A stretch of DNA of 64,000 bases from DASRFA01 sp035651755 (GTDB taxonomy: Bacteria > Desulfobacterota > Binatia > UBA12015), in the NCBI GenBank assembly GCA_035651755.1, contig DASRFA010000056.1:496001-560000 (forward strand). Direction: 5' to 3'. Position numbers and translations under genes: made by a program. The notes beneath the pieces were generated by a model, which worked only from the letters and a program-made list of their open reading frames with translations, ran no database searches and was not told where the DNA came from. Positions 19,303-29,200 of this stretch are shown here, piece by piece; position 1 is the first letter of the stretch; every line of letters starts with the position of its first letter.

Positions 19303-20019
19303 ATGACGAAGCCGGCCCGCCTCGCTCTCGGGATCGCGGCGGCCGGCGTCGGGTGCGCGGGCGCGGCGATCGCGACCGCAGGATCGCCGCGCTGGCTGTG
19401 GGCGTGGACCGCCGGCGCGTGTTGGGTCGCCGCGGCGGCGTACGCGGCGAACCGGCCGGAGATCTTCGGGAAGCGCTCGGGCCGCCTCTCCCGCTCCCGA
19501 GCGATCGCGCTCCTCCCCTACCTCCTCGCGTTCCGGATCGCCTGCGCGATCATGCGCGCGTGGCGGCGGACGCCGCGCGTGAGCCGCGTCGACTCGGACC
19601 TGTGGGTCGGCGGCCGCATCCGCGCGAGCGACGTCCCGCCCGGTACGGCGTTCGTCGTCGACCTCACCTCGGAGTTCTCCGCGCCCGCCGCGGTCCAAGG
19701 CCTCCCCGGCTATCGCTCGCACCCCGTCCTGGACGGCTCGTTCCCGCGCGACGAGACGGCGTTTCTCGAGCTCCTCGAGGAGATCGCGGCGCGCGACGGC
19801 GGCGTGCTCGTGCACTGCGAGTCGGGACGCGGCCGGGCGCCGACGGCGGCCGCGCTCGTCCTGCTCGCCCGCGGCCGCGCGCGCGACCCGCAGGCGGCGA
19901 TCGAGATCGTCCGGCGCGGTCGGCCGTGGACGAAGCTCACCGCGACCGACCTTCGCTTCATCGCTCGGATCGCAGAGCGCCTCGCCGAGCGCGACGTTCG
20001 GCGTCGCGGCGTGGGCTGA
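19303..20019 (+). CDS. Membrane-anchored dual-specificity-type phosphatase
   Basis: A 238-residue protein with two or three N-terminal membrane segments (about 5-25, 31-48 and a weaker 66-84), then a cytoplasmic DSP-type cysteine phosphatase domain. The active-site loop is HCESGRGRAPT with nucleophile C172 and R178 (C-x5-R). The upstream Asp-containing segment VVDLTSEFS and the DGSFPRDE loop fit the family. Targets may be proteins, phosphoinositides or polyprenyl/lipid phosphates; the anchor favours a membrane substrate, which is inference. It lies 10 nt after the radical SAM gene, so the two are probably co-transcribed. Confidence 0.8.
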   Translation: MTKPARLALGIAAAGVGCAGAAIATAGSPRWLWAWTAGACWVAAAAYAANRPEIFGKRSGRLSRSRAIALLPYLLAFRIACAIMRAWRRTPRVSRVDSDLWVGGRIRASDVPPGTAFVVDLTSEFSAPAAVQGLPGYRSHPVLDGSFPRDETAFLELLEEIAARDGGVLVHCESGRGRAPTAAALVLLARGRARDPQAAIEIVRRGRPWTKLTATDLRFIARIAERLAERDVRRRGVG

Positions 20020-20053
20020 GCGTCGCCGGTCGCTTCAGCCGGCGCAGCGGGAT

Positions 20054-20572
20054 TCAAGCGCCGACGAAGTCGACGTCGCCGAGGTGCGCGGCAGGAACGA
20101 GGGCGGGGGCCGCCGCGATCGCGGCCGGCGCCCGCTCGGGGCGCGCGCGCTCCTCGATCCACGCGCGGAACCCACGCACGGCGCGGTGGAGCTCGATCTC
20201 GGCGCGGAGGCGAAGCCACGGGCGAAGCGGCGTCGCGATGCCGGCGGCGTCGCCCGCGAGGTGAACGTGGAACGCGGTACCGCGGTCGCCGGGGGCGATC
20301 CGGATCGCGACCCGGACCTGGCGGACGAGGCTCGTCGCCTCGCGCAGGACGAGGACGAGCTTCCGGCGCGGCTCGACCTCGACGATACCGCCGACGACCC
20401 AGCGCCGCCCGACGCGCCACCGCCCTTCGCCGGCGACCGGCTCCGGGCCCGCGTCGACCTCGTCCACGCGATCGAGCCACTCGGCGACCGACGAAAGATC
20501 GGTCAGCGCCTCCCAGACCAGTACCGGTGGCGCCGCCACGCGGCCCGACACCTCGACCTCGAAACCGGGCAT
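20054..20572 (-). CDS. SRPBCC-fold (polyketide cyclase/START-like) protein
   Basis: A 172-residue protein of the Bet v1-like superfamily: MPGFEVEVSGRVAAPPVLVWEALTDL, AEWLDRVDEVDAG, then β-strands (RWRVGRRWVVGGIVEVEPRR, KLVLVLREATSLVRQVRVAI) and a C-terminal helix. It binds a hydrophobic ligand; which one is unknown. The ATG at 20572 has a strong AAAGGGGGG ribosome-binding site, which decides the start over a longer in-frame possibility. It lies downstream of queE on the same strand. Confidence 0.75.
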   Translation of the reverse strand: MPGFEVEVSGRVAAPPVLVWEALTDLSSVAEWLDRVDEVDAGPEPVAGEGRWRVGRRWVVGGIVEVEPRRKLVLVLREATSLVRQVRVAIRIAPGDRGTAFHVHLAGDAAGIATPLRPWLRLRAEIELHRAVRGFRAWIEERARPERAPAAIAAAPALVPAAHLGDVDFVGA

Positions 20573-20726
20573 TCCCCCCTTTCGAGCAAGACGCGAGCCG
20601 CGTCGGCCGGTGCCGCATCCGTCGAAAACGCGCGGTCCGCGGGCCGGGCCGCTGCCCGGCGGACGCCCGCGGTCGCAAAACGCGCCCCCGGTCCGGCGCC
20701 GATTCACGACACCGGTTCGCTCGCGA

Positions 20727-21371
20727 TCAGGGGATGCCGGCAATCTTGTGAGTCTGGAGGCTCAGGCGCCAGCGCGGGTGGGCGCGGCAATAGGCGACCG
20801 TCCTCGCGAGGTTCGCGGCCACGTCCGGGCCGTCCATGGGCTGGAGGTAGAACACCTCGAAGTCGAGGTCCGAGACGCTCTCCGGCGTGACGTCGTGCGG
20901 GTACACGAGCTTCAGCTCGTTGCCGCGCCGCACCACGAGCTCCGAGCGTGGCTTGGGGCTCACGGTGAGCCAGTCGATGCCGCGCGGCGGCGCGATCGTC
21001 CCGTTGGTCTCGACCGCGGTCTCGAAGCCGCGCGCGCGGCACGCCGACAAGAGCGCCTCGTCGAGCTGGAGGAGAGGCTCGCCGCCCGTGAAGACCACGT
21101 ACGGACGGGCGCCCGCGTCGGAGGCCGCGCCGTTGCGCCACGAGCGCGCGATCGCATCCGCCAGCTCCTCGGGCTCGCCGAACCGGCCTCCGCCAGGCCC
21201 GTCGGTGCCGACGAAATCGGTGTCGCAGAAATCGCAGGCCGCGTCCGCGCGGTCGGGCTCGCGCCCGGACCAGAGGTTGCAGCCCGCGAAGCGGCAGAAC
21301 ACCGCCGCGCGCCCGGCGCGCGCGCCCTCGCCCTGCAGCGTGTAGTACAGCTCCTTGACGGCGTAGCTCAC
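20727..21371 (-). CDS. queE: 7-carboxy-7-deazaguanine synthase QueE
   Basis: A 214-residue radical SAM enzyme converting 6-carboxy-tetrahydropterin to 7-carboxy-7-deazaguanine, a step to queuosine in tRNA. The iron-sulfur motif has the variant spacing C-x14-C-x2-C (GCNLWSG... then CDFCDTDF) known from the Burkholderia multivorans-type QueE, instead of CxxxCxxC. Other marks are ELYYTLQGEGARAGRAAVFC, VFTGGEPLLQ and ETNGT. The start is GTG at 21371. No other preQ0 genes are in the window, but a GluQ-RS gene at 49777 acts at the end of the same modification. Confidence 0.92.
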   Translation of the reverse strand: MSYAVKELYYTLQGEGARAGRAAVFCRFAGCNLWSGREPDRADAACDFCDTDFVGTDGPGGGRFGEPEELADAIARSWRNGAASDAGARPYVVFTGGEPLLQLDEALLSACRARGFETAVETNGTIAPPRGIDWLTVSPKPRSELVVRRGNELKLVYPHDVTPESVSDLDFEVFYLQPMDGPDVAANLARTVAYCRAHPRWRLSLQTHKIAGIP

Positions 21372-21485
21372 GAGGTCGTCTCAGCCCGCGAGCGACCACG
21401 GCCCTGGCCGCGCGGCCGCCGTGAGCGCTTTCGAGAGAGTAGCCGAGCCGAGCGCGCTCCGCCGCGGTCGGGCCGTTTTTCCCTC

Positions 21486-21513
21486 TTGCGCTGCGCTTCC
21501 GAGCGCTGATAGC
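21486..21513 (+). promoter_or_regulatory. Predicted promoter TTGCGC-N16-GATAGC (leaderless)
   Basis: TTGCGC (21486-21491), 16-bp spacer, GATAGC (21508-21513), followed by ATG at 21522, so the mRNA should have almost no leader. The octamer CTGATAGC is identical to the -10 region before the amidohydrolase gene at 43233. Confidence 0.45.
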
Positions 21514-21521
21514 GCAGGCTC

Positions 21522-22532
21522 ATGCGGATGCGACGCGCGCGTGCTGCCGGCACGTCGGGCGCGCTCGTAGCCGGGGTTTGCAGCATCCTCCCCCTCGCCG
21601 TCGCCCTCTTCCTCGCGGCCCCGCTTCGAGCCGAAGCCCAGACGAAGCTCTTCGATCTCGATCTCGACGATCGCACCGACCCGGTCCGCCCGGGCGAGAA
21701 CGTGGTCTACGAGGTCAACACCGAGAACGGCCGATCGTTCGACGCTCCGGACGTCGTGATCACCGACTTCCTGCCGCCCGGGACCACGTACGTGAGCGCG
21801 CACCGTGCGCCCGACTACGCGGAGATCCCGGCGCAGGTCTTCTCCGATCGAGTCGAGTGGCACATCGGCGCGCTCGAGCCGTGCGGCCGCGTCGGCTTCC
21901 CGCCGTGCCGCGACATCTGGGCGACCTTCCACGTCGGAGGCGGGGTCGCGCCCGGGACCGTGCTCACGAACCACGTGGAAATGACGTCGAGCGACCCGGC
22001 GAACTTCCCGCTTCACCAGGACACGACGTACACGTCGGTCGGGACCGCCGCGATCCGGCGCGCGAAGGTGACGTTCCCGGTGCTGGCCGGACGCGACCGC
22101 GTCACCGTCGAGGCGGATCTCGCGCGCGACGGCCGCTCGACGCCGTTCGACCCGGCGCCGCCGACCATCGACCCCACGCAGGGCATCCGCGTCGTGCTGT
22201 CCGAGCCCGGCGGCGCGACGGCCCTCGACGTCACCGTCCCCGGGAGCGCGATCAAGTGCATCGGCTCCGCCTCGACGCGCTGCCGCCTCGACGACCCGCG
22301 CGTCTGGCGTCCGCTGGGCCTCGACCGCCTGAACGTCTTCCTTCCGCTCCCCTTCCTGCAGCGCAGCAACGCGCAGGTCATCGTGCGCACGAGCCAGATC
22401 TCGCTTCCCGACGACTTCGGGCCCGTCGTCCAGCTCCGCATCGAGTCGGGCAGCGACGTGTACACCGACGTCGCCGAGCTCACGCCGGGACCGAACCGCC
22501 TCGTCTACAGCCACAAGCAGAACGTGCCCTGA
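21522..22532 (+). CDS. Exported DUF11-like β-sandwich repeat protein
   Basis: A 336-residue secreted or surface protein. The signal peptide covers about residues 1-40 (hydrophobic ALVAGVCSILPLAVALFLAA, cleavage after AEA). The mature part begins with a DUF11 (CARDB/Big-like) domain: PVRPGENVVYEVNTENGRSF, VVITDFLPPGTTYVSA, and AGTVLTN-type GVAPGTVLTNHVEM. A second β-rich part (about 185-336) is not recognised; it has a paired CIGSASTRC and no catalytic motif that I see. It is probably an adhesive or structural surface protein. It diverges from queE. Confidence 0.7.
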   Translation: MRMRRARAAGTSGALVAGVCSILPLAVALFLAAPLRAEAQTKLFDLDLDDRTDPVRPGENVVYEVNTENGRSFDAPDVVITDFLPPGTTYVSAHRAPDYAEIPAQVFSDRVEWHIGALEPCGRVGFPPCRDIWATFHVGGGVAPGTVLTNHVEMTSSDPANFPLHQDTTYTSVGTAAIRRAKVTFPVLAGRDRVTVEADLARDGRSTPFDPAPPTIDPTQGIRVVLSEPGGATALDVTVPGSAIKCIGSASTRCRLDDPRVWRPLGLDRLNVFLPLPFLQRSNAQVIVRTSQISLPDDFGPVVQLRIESGSDVYTDVAELTPGPNRLVYSHKQNVP

Positions 22533-22650
22533 CCGGCGCGCCATTGCCGACGCAGCCGGATCCGAGGGCGCCCCACCTTCCCGCGAACGAGACCCTGTCC
22601 GAGCGGCCCGCCCGAACGGATCCGGGCGGCCGAGGCCGGAAAAGTCGGCC

Positions 22651-22678
22651 TTGACCGCGCAGTCCACGTCCCGATAGT
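22651..22678 (+). promoter_or_regulatory. Predicted promoter TTGACC-N16-GATAGT
   Basis: TTGACC (22651-22656) and GATAGT (22673-22678) at 16-bp spacing, about 105 nt upstream of the ATG at 22792. The predicted start of transcription near 22685 rules out the upstream TTG at 22678 as translation start. Confidence 0.5.
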
Positions 22679-22791
22679 TGGCTCGACCGATCCTCCCGGC
22701 AGCGACGCGTGGGCTCCGCGTGGCGATCCGGCAAGGAGGTGGGACCGAACCGCTCGCGCGCTGCGATGGATCGGCCCCGCCGGAGAGCCCC

Positions 22792-25700
22792 ATGGCGGTC
22801 CACCGCGCTTCTGGAGACGTTCGCAACGGCGCGCGCTCGCCCGCGCCCGCGGGCGCGAGCTTCGTCGGGCGGCAGTCGGAGCTCGCGAGGCTCGCTGCGA
22901 ACCTCGCGGAAGCCCGCGCCGGACGCGGCCGGGTGGTGCTGCTCGCGGGCGAGCCGGGGGTGGGCAAGACCACGCTCTGCGAGCAATTTGCCGCGATCGC
23001 GCGGCGCGACGGCGTGCACGTCGTGTGGGCGCGGTGCAGCGCGGACCAGGGCGCTCCGGCCTACTGGCCGTGGATCCAGATCCTCCGCGCGCTGACGCGA
23101 CATCCGCCGCTCGACGCCGTGCGCGCGAGCGCCCTCCGGATCGCCTCCGAGATCGCGGGATTCGTCGGCGTCGGCGATCCCCGAGACAGGGACGCCGAGC
23201 CCCGCAGCCCGCGCGCCGGCGGTCGGCTGCCCACGCGCCCGATCGAAGCCGACCTCGGACGCGACCCGGCGTGGGAGCGGCACGCGCTCTTCGAGTCGAT
23301 CGCCGGCCTCCTGAAGCGCGCCGCGGAGACCGAGCCACTGGTGCTGGTCGTCGACGACCTGCACCTGGCCGAGGAGTCGTCGCTTCTTCTCCTCTCCTAC
23401 GTCGAGCGCGAGATCCGGGAATCGCGGCTGCTCGCCGTCGCGAACTTCCGTGACGCGGAGACCGAGCCCCAGAGACCGCTCGCGCGCGTGCTCCCCGACC
23501 TGATCCGCGCGCCCCACGCCGAGCACGTCGTGCTGAACGGCCTGCGACCGCCGGAGGTCGCGGAGTTCGTCGCCGCGACGGCGGGACTCGCGGTGGACGA
23601 GTCGGTCGTCTCCGCGCTGCACGACGAGACGGACGGCAACCCGTTCTTCCTGCGCGAGATCGTCGCATTGCTCGCGAGCGAGGGCCGGCTCGACGTCCTC
23701 GGCGGGGACTCGCTGCGCGGCAGCTTCCGCGTGCCGCCGAGCGTCCGCGACGTGATCGCGTCGCGGCTGGACGGCGTCTCGCCCGAGGGGATTCGCACGC
23801 TCACGATCGCGGCGGCGATCGGCCACGAGTTCCGGATCGACGTCCTGCGCGCGGTGGCCGGGTCGTCGCCCGAGAGCCTGCACGACGTCCTCGAGGAAGC
23901 GGCGGCGGCGCGGCTCGTGACGCTGCCGGAGCCCGGCGCGCGCTCGTGCTCGTTCGCGCACTCGCTCGTCCGCGAGACGCTCTACCAGCAGATGAGCCGC
24001 ACCCGGTGCATGGAGCTCCACCAGCAGATCGCGCAGGCGATCGAGGGGTCGCCGGAGGTCGACGCGCAGATCGCCGAGCTCGCGCACCACTTCTACCTCG
24101 CGCTCCCGCGCGGCGACGAGGGCAAGGCGCTCGCGTACCTCTGGCAGGCCGGCAGGCAGGCGTCCGCCCAGGTCGCCTACGAGGAAGCGGCCCGCCTCCT
24201 CGAGATGGCGCATGCGATCGCCGAGCAGGGCGCACCGCTCGACGTCGAAAAGGCGTGCGCGCTCGCGTGCGACCTCGGCGACGCGCGGCGGAGATGCGGG
24301 CAGATCGAGGGCGCCCGGCAAGCGTTCCGCGGCGCCGCGGAGATCGCCATGCGCCTGAAGCTCGCCGACCTCGCGGCGCGCGCGGCGCTCGGATTCTCGG
24401 CGGCGTGGCCATCGGTCGCGACGCCCGACCACGAGCTCGTGCACCTGCTCGAGCGCGCCCTCGTCCTGTCCGACGGCACGGAGCCGGCGCGGCGCGCCCG
24501 GCTCCTCGCGCGGCTCGGGGCGGAGCTCGAGATCGCCGGCATCGTCGATCGCGGCCGTGCCCTGAGCGAGCAGGGGCTGCAGCTCGCCCGCGACGTCGGA
24601 GACGCGTCGACGCTCGCCTACGTCCTGAGCGCGATCCACGCGGCGCGCCACGGCCCGGCCGCGATCGAGAGCCGCCTCGCGGTGACCGACGAGATCATCG
24701 CGGTCGCGCAGTCGGTCGGCGATCGCGAGATGGAGGGCGAAGGCTGGGGCTGGCGCGTCCCCGTCCTGCTCGAGCTCGGCGACGTCGCCGCGGCGGACCG
24801 CGCGATCGCCGCGCACGCGCGGCTCGCGTTCGAGACCGGTCAGCCGCATTACCGGTGGCTGGCGGCGATGTTCGGCGCCATGCGGACCCTCCTGGACGGC
24901 GACGCCTCGCTCGCCGAGAAGCGGATCAACGAGGCTCTCGCGGCCGGACAGCGGGCCGAGGAGAACGACGCGATGGCGGCGTTCGGCGCGCAGACGTTCG
25001 TGCTCCACCTCCAGCAGGGGCGTCTGGCCGATCTCGCGTCGGTCGTGGGCGCTTTCGCGGACAGCTACCCCGCCGTGCCGGCTTGGCGGGCCGCGGTGGC
25101 GATCGTGCAGTGCGAAGCCGGCCGCACCGACGTCGCGCGGCGCGAGTTCGCCCGGCTGTCCGCGTCCGGCTTCGCGGCGCTGCCGCGCGACACCGCGTGG
25201 ATGGTCACGATGGCGCTGCTGTCGCTCACGTGCCACTCGCTGGGCGACGCGGAGCGCGCGGAGCCGCTGTACGAGGAGCTCGCGACGGTCGCCGGACGCG
25301 TCCTCGTCGTCGGCGCCGGCGCCGCATGCCTCGGCGCGGCCGACCACTACCTCGGTCTGGTGGCGGCGACGATGGGCCGTCTCGACGTCGCCGATCGCCA
25401 TCTCGAGCGAGCGGTGGAGATCGACACCGCGCTCGGCGCGCGCGCCCTCGCCGCGCTCGCGGCGCGAGACCGCGCGCGGCTCCGCCTCGCCGACGGCGCG
25501 CCGGCGCCGGCCGCGACGGCGCCCGAGGACCGCGGCCGTTCGATCTCGCGTACGCCGCCCGCGGCGACCTCGGAAGGTCCTGAGAACGTGCTCCGCCGCG
25601 AGGGAGACTTCTGGACGATCGAGTTCGAGGGAACGCGCATCCGCGTGCGCGACGCCGTCGGCGTGCGCTACCTCGCCGCGCTCGTCCTGCATCCGGGGGA

Positions 25701-26178
25701 GCCGCGCCACGTGCGCGAGCTGGCGGCGCTCGTCGCGAGCCCGTACCCGGCCGGAGGTCGCGATCGCGCCGCGGCGCTCGAGCCGGTCGGCATGCGGGCT
25801 TCCGGCGACGCCGGCAGCGCGGGCGCGGTGGTCGACGCGCGTGCGGCGCTCGCGTATCGCCGGCGCCTCGCCGAGCTGCGCGAAGAGCTGCGCGCCGCGA
25901 CCGAGGGCAACGACGGCGGCCGGGCCGAGCGGCTCGCGGCGGAGATCGATTTCGTCGAGCACGAGCTCGCGGGTGCCGTCGGCATCGGCGGGCGGCTCCG
26001 CGAGGCGTCGTCGACGAGCGAGCGCCTGCGCTCGTCGGTGACGAAGCGAATCCGGGAAACGGTGCGGAGGCTCCAAGCGATGCACCCGGCGCTCGGCCGG
26101 CACCTCGAGCGGAGCATCAAGACCGGCTTCGTCTGCGCCTACGCGCCGTCCGACGGCCGCGCGAGCTGGACCAGCTGA
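22792..26178 (+). CDS. Large AAA/STAND-type ATPase with TPR region and C-terminal winged-helix-like domain
   Basis: A 1128-residue protein. Residues about 20-300 form an AAA_16-type NTPase: FVGRQSELARL, Walker A GEPGVGKT (53-60), Walker B region VLVVDDLHLAEESS. Residues about 300-900 are α-helical TPR-like repeats. After a Pro/Ala linker, the C-terminal 200 residues begin REGDFWTIEFEGTRIRVRDA and end HPALGRHLERSIKTGFVCAY. This domain recurs at the end of similar regulators in actinobacteria and proteobacteria and in the next gene. No LuxR HTH and no cyclase domain are present. The likely role is an ATP-dependent signal-integrating regulator. ATG at 22792 chosen from the promoter position. Confidence 0.85.
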   Translation: MAVHRASGDVRNGARSPAPAGASFVGRQSELARLAANLAEARAGRGRVVLLAGEPGVGKTTLCEQFAAIARRDGVHVVWARCSADQGAPAYWPWIQILRALTRHPPLDAVRASALRIASEIAGFVGVGDPRDRDAEPRSPRAGGRLPTRPIEADLGRDPAWERHALFESIAGLLKRAAETEPLVLVVDDLHLAEESSLLLLSYVEREIRESRLLAVANFRDAETEPQRPLARVLPDLIRAPHAEHVVLNGLRPPEVAEFVAATAGLAVDESVVSALHDETDGNPFFLREIVALLASEGRLDVLGGDSLRGSFRVPPSVRDVIASRLDGVSPEGIRTLTIAAAIGHEFRIDVLRAVAGSSPESLHDVLEEAAAARLVTLPEPGARSCSFAHSLVRETLYQQMSRTRCMELHQQIAQAIEGSPEVDAQIAELAHHFYLALPRGDEGKALAYLWQAGRQASAQVAYEEAARLLEMAHAIAEQGAPLDVEKACALACDLGDARRRCGQIEGARQAFRGAAEIAMRLKLADLAARAALGFSAAWPSVATPDHELVHLLERALVLSDGTEPARRARLLARLGAELEIAGIVDRGRALSEQGLQLARDVGDASTLAYVLSAIHAARHGPAAIESRLAVTDEIIAVAQSVGDREMEGEGWGWRVPVLLELGDVAAADRAIAAHARLAFETGQPHYRWLAAMFGAMRTLLDGDASLAEKRINEALAAGQRAEENDAMAAFGAQTFVLHLQQGRLADLASVVGAFADSYPAVPAWRAAVAIVQCEAGRTDVARREFARLSASGFAALPRDTAWMVTMALLSLTCHSLGDAERAEPLYEELATVAGRVLVVGAGAACLGAADHYLGLVAATMGRLDVADRHLERAVEIDTALGARALAALAARDRARLRLADGAPAPAATAPEDRGRSISRTPPAATSEGPENVLRREGDFWTIEFEGTRIRVRDAVGVRYLAALVLHPGEPRHVRELAALVASPYPAGGRDRAAALEPVGMRASGDAGSAGAVVDARAALAYRRRLAELREELRAATEGNDGGRAERLAAEIDFVEHELAGAVGIGGRLREASSTSERLRSSVTKRIRETVRRLQAMHPALGRHLERSIKTGFVCAYAPSDGRASWTS

Positions 26179-26201
26179 GCCTGCGTTTGGACGCCGCTCA
26201 C

Positions 26202-29200
26202 ATGGCTCCGATTCCCGGTGCGTGCACGATGGCCACCGCCGTGGCTTCCGCCGAGCTCGTCGGCCGCGTCGTCGAGATGCGAGCGCTGCTCACGGCGCTC
26301 GAGGATGCGGCCGCGCAGCGAGGCCGGGTCGTCGTGCTGGCCGGCGAGGCGGGCATCGGCAAGACGCACCTCGCGGAGGACCTCGCCAGGCGCGCGCGCG
26401 AGCGCGGGTTTCGAGCTCTCTCCGGGTACGGCCTCGCAACCGAGGGCACCCCGCCGTTCTGGCCGTGGACGCAGGTCCTGCGAGCGCTCCTCGCGGAGCC
26501 CGACGCCTCCGATCTGCTGCGAGAGCTGCGCGACGGCATCGCGACCGTCGCTCGCCTCGTTCCGGAGATCCGGACGACGGAGCCGGCGCCTCCCGGCGCC
26601 CCGCTCGACGCCGCACAGGCCCGCTTCCTCCTGTTCGATACGGTCGCGTCGCTCCTGCGCCTGGCGGCCGCGAGTCGCCCGACGCTGATCGTCTTCGACG
26701 AGCTGCATGCGGCCGACGAGCCGTCTCTCGAGCTGCTCGGATTCGTCGCGCGCGAAATCGAGCAAGCGCGCCTGCTGCTGGTGGGGGCGGTTCGCGAGCC
26801 CGACCTCGCGGAGAAGCGCCCGGCGGCTCGCCTCGTGCGAGCGCTATCGCGACAGCCGTTCGTCAAGTACATCAGGCTCGCCGGGCTCGACGTCGCGCAT
26901 CTGGCCGAGCTCATGCGGAGGTCCGCCGGCTCGGATCTGTCCGATTCGGTCGTGGCTGCGGTCCATGCGCGGACCGGCGGGAATCCGCTCTTCGCGAAGC
27001 AGCTGACCACCGCTCTCCGCGACGCGCGTGGCGGCGAGCCGTCGGACCCGGCCCGGCTTCCGATTCCAGCGGAGATCCGGGAGATCGTCCGCCGCCGGCT
27101 CGCGGGCCTCGGCGGCCGGGAGCGCGAGGTGCTTTCGATGGCGGCCGTCTTCGGGGACGCGTTCGATGTCCCGGTGCTCGCCGAGGTCGTCGGCGAGAGC
27201 CGCGACGGGCTCGCGGCGATCGTCGAAGGAGCGCTCGCGCAAGGCATCCTGGGAGAGGTGACGGCCGCGCTCGGGCGGCATGCGTTCGTTCACCCGGTCG
27301 TGCGCGAGGTCCTCTACGCGGAGCTGCCGCCGGCGGCGCGACGAGCGCTCCACCGCCGTGTCGCCGAAGCGCTCGCCGCACGCGGCGGGCGCGGCGACGG
27401 CCGCCTCGAGGCCATCGCGGACCATTTCGTCCGGTCGCTGCCCGACGGCCCCGTGGAGCAGGCGATCGACTATGCGCGCGCGGCGGCGGAGAGCGCGACC
27501 GCGCGCCTCGCGCACGAGGACGCGGTACGGCTCCATGGGCAAGCGCTGGCGGTCCTCGAGGCGAGCGCCATCCGGGACGACGAGCGTCGCTGTGCCGTGC
27601 TTCTCGATCTCGGCGAGGCGCAGATGCGCTCGACCGGCACGGAGGAGGCCCGTGTCACACTTGCGCGCGCGGTCGATCTCGCGGAAACCATCGGCAACGA
27701 CGATGCCGTCGCGCGCGGCGCGATCGCGCTCAGCGAGGTCGGTCTCGGAACCGCGGGACCGGTCCCGGATCCGGGGATCGTGCAGCGCCTCGAATCGGCG
27801 CTCCGTCGCGTGGGCGCCGCCGATTCCGACCGACGCGCCGTCCTTCTCGCTCGGCGCTCCGTGTACGGCTCGTCCTCGAGCCAGCCCGACGGTCGGGAGG
27901 CTCGGAGCCGCCGAGCGGTCGAGATGGCGCGCCGGTCGGGCAGCGCGACGGCGCTCGGCAAATGCCTGCTGGCGCTGCACGACGCGCTCAGGGTACCCGG
28001 CCGCGCCGCCGAGCGGCGAAAGATCGGTGACGAGATCATCCGGGGCGCCGCGGAGACGGCGGACGTCGAGCTCGCGCTCAACGCGCGCGCGCTTCGCTTC
28101 GCCGATCTCCTCGAGCTCGGCGATGCCGACGCGCTCGATCGCGAGGTCGACGCGTGCTGCCGCCTCGCCGCGCAGTCGCGGCAGCCGAGGCATCTCTGGG
28201 TGGCGACGCACGTCCGGGCCGTGCTCGCACAGGTCCGCGGGAAGCCGCGCGAAGCGGAAGCGCTGTTGCGCGAGGCTGCGGGACACGGGAGGCGCGCCGG
28301 ACACGCCTACGCGGACGCGGTCTTCGGCGTGGCCCTCCACAGCGTGCGGCACGCACAGCGTCGGCTCGCCGAGCTCGAGCCGCTCCTCGCCGGCCATCTC
28401 GAAGCATTCGGCGAGAGCGGCCGCGTGAGCGTCGCCAACCTCTGGGCGGAAGCCGGCCGGCTCGCCGACGCGCAGCGCGAGCTCGACGTGTTCGCGCGCG
28501 CCGGATTCGCCGACGTCGGCCCCCCGTACTCGAGGCTCGTGTCGCTCGTGCAGCTCGCCCAGGTCGCCACCGCCGTCGGCGATGCGACGCGCGCCGGCGA
28601 GCTGCGCGCGCTGCTCGAGCCGCATGCGCACGTCAACGTTCTGGTGCTCCGCGTCATGCCGCTCTACTGGGGACCGGCGGCCTTCTACTGCGGGATCCTC
28701 GCGGCGACCGCCGGCGACCGGGCCTCGGCGCTCGCGCACTTCGATCGCGCGCGCGCATCGTGCGAGCGGCTCGGCGACCAGGTCTGGCTCGCGCGCGTCG
28801 AGAGTGAGCGCGCCCGGGTGCTGATCGCGCGGGCGCTTCCGGGCGACGGCGACGCGGCCGCGCGCAGCGCGCGGCGCGCCTCGAAGCTCGCCGGCGAGCT
28901 CGACATGCCGGCCTGCGCGGACGAGGTCCGCCAGCTCGCGGTCGCGAGCGACCGGGATGCGGCGGCGACCGCCGGAACCGGCGCGGCGAACGCGGCAGGC
29001 TGCGCCGGCACGCCCGACAACCTCTTTCGCCGCGACGGCGACCACTGGACCGTCCGCTTCGACGGAACGACCGTGCGAGTCCGAGACGTCAAGGGCCTCG
29101 CCCACCTGAGCGCGCTGCTGTCGAGCCCGGGCCGGTCGTGGCCGGCGACCGACCTCTTCGGGACGTCGCTCGCCGAAGGCGCGGCCTCGAGCGCGCTCCA

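Noticed and set aside
22480..26103. 1207-codon open frame antisense to the first AAA gene
   Set aside because: Extremely Arg/Glu/Ala-rich translation without domains. It is the mirror of a real high-GC gene with normal AAA motifs.
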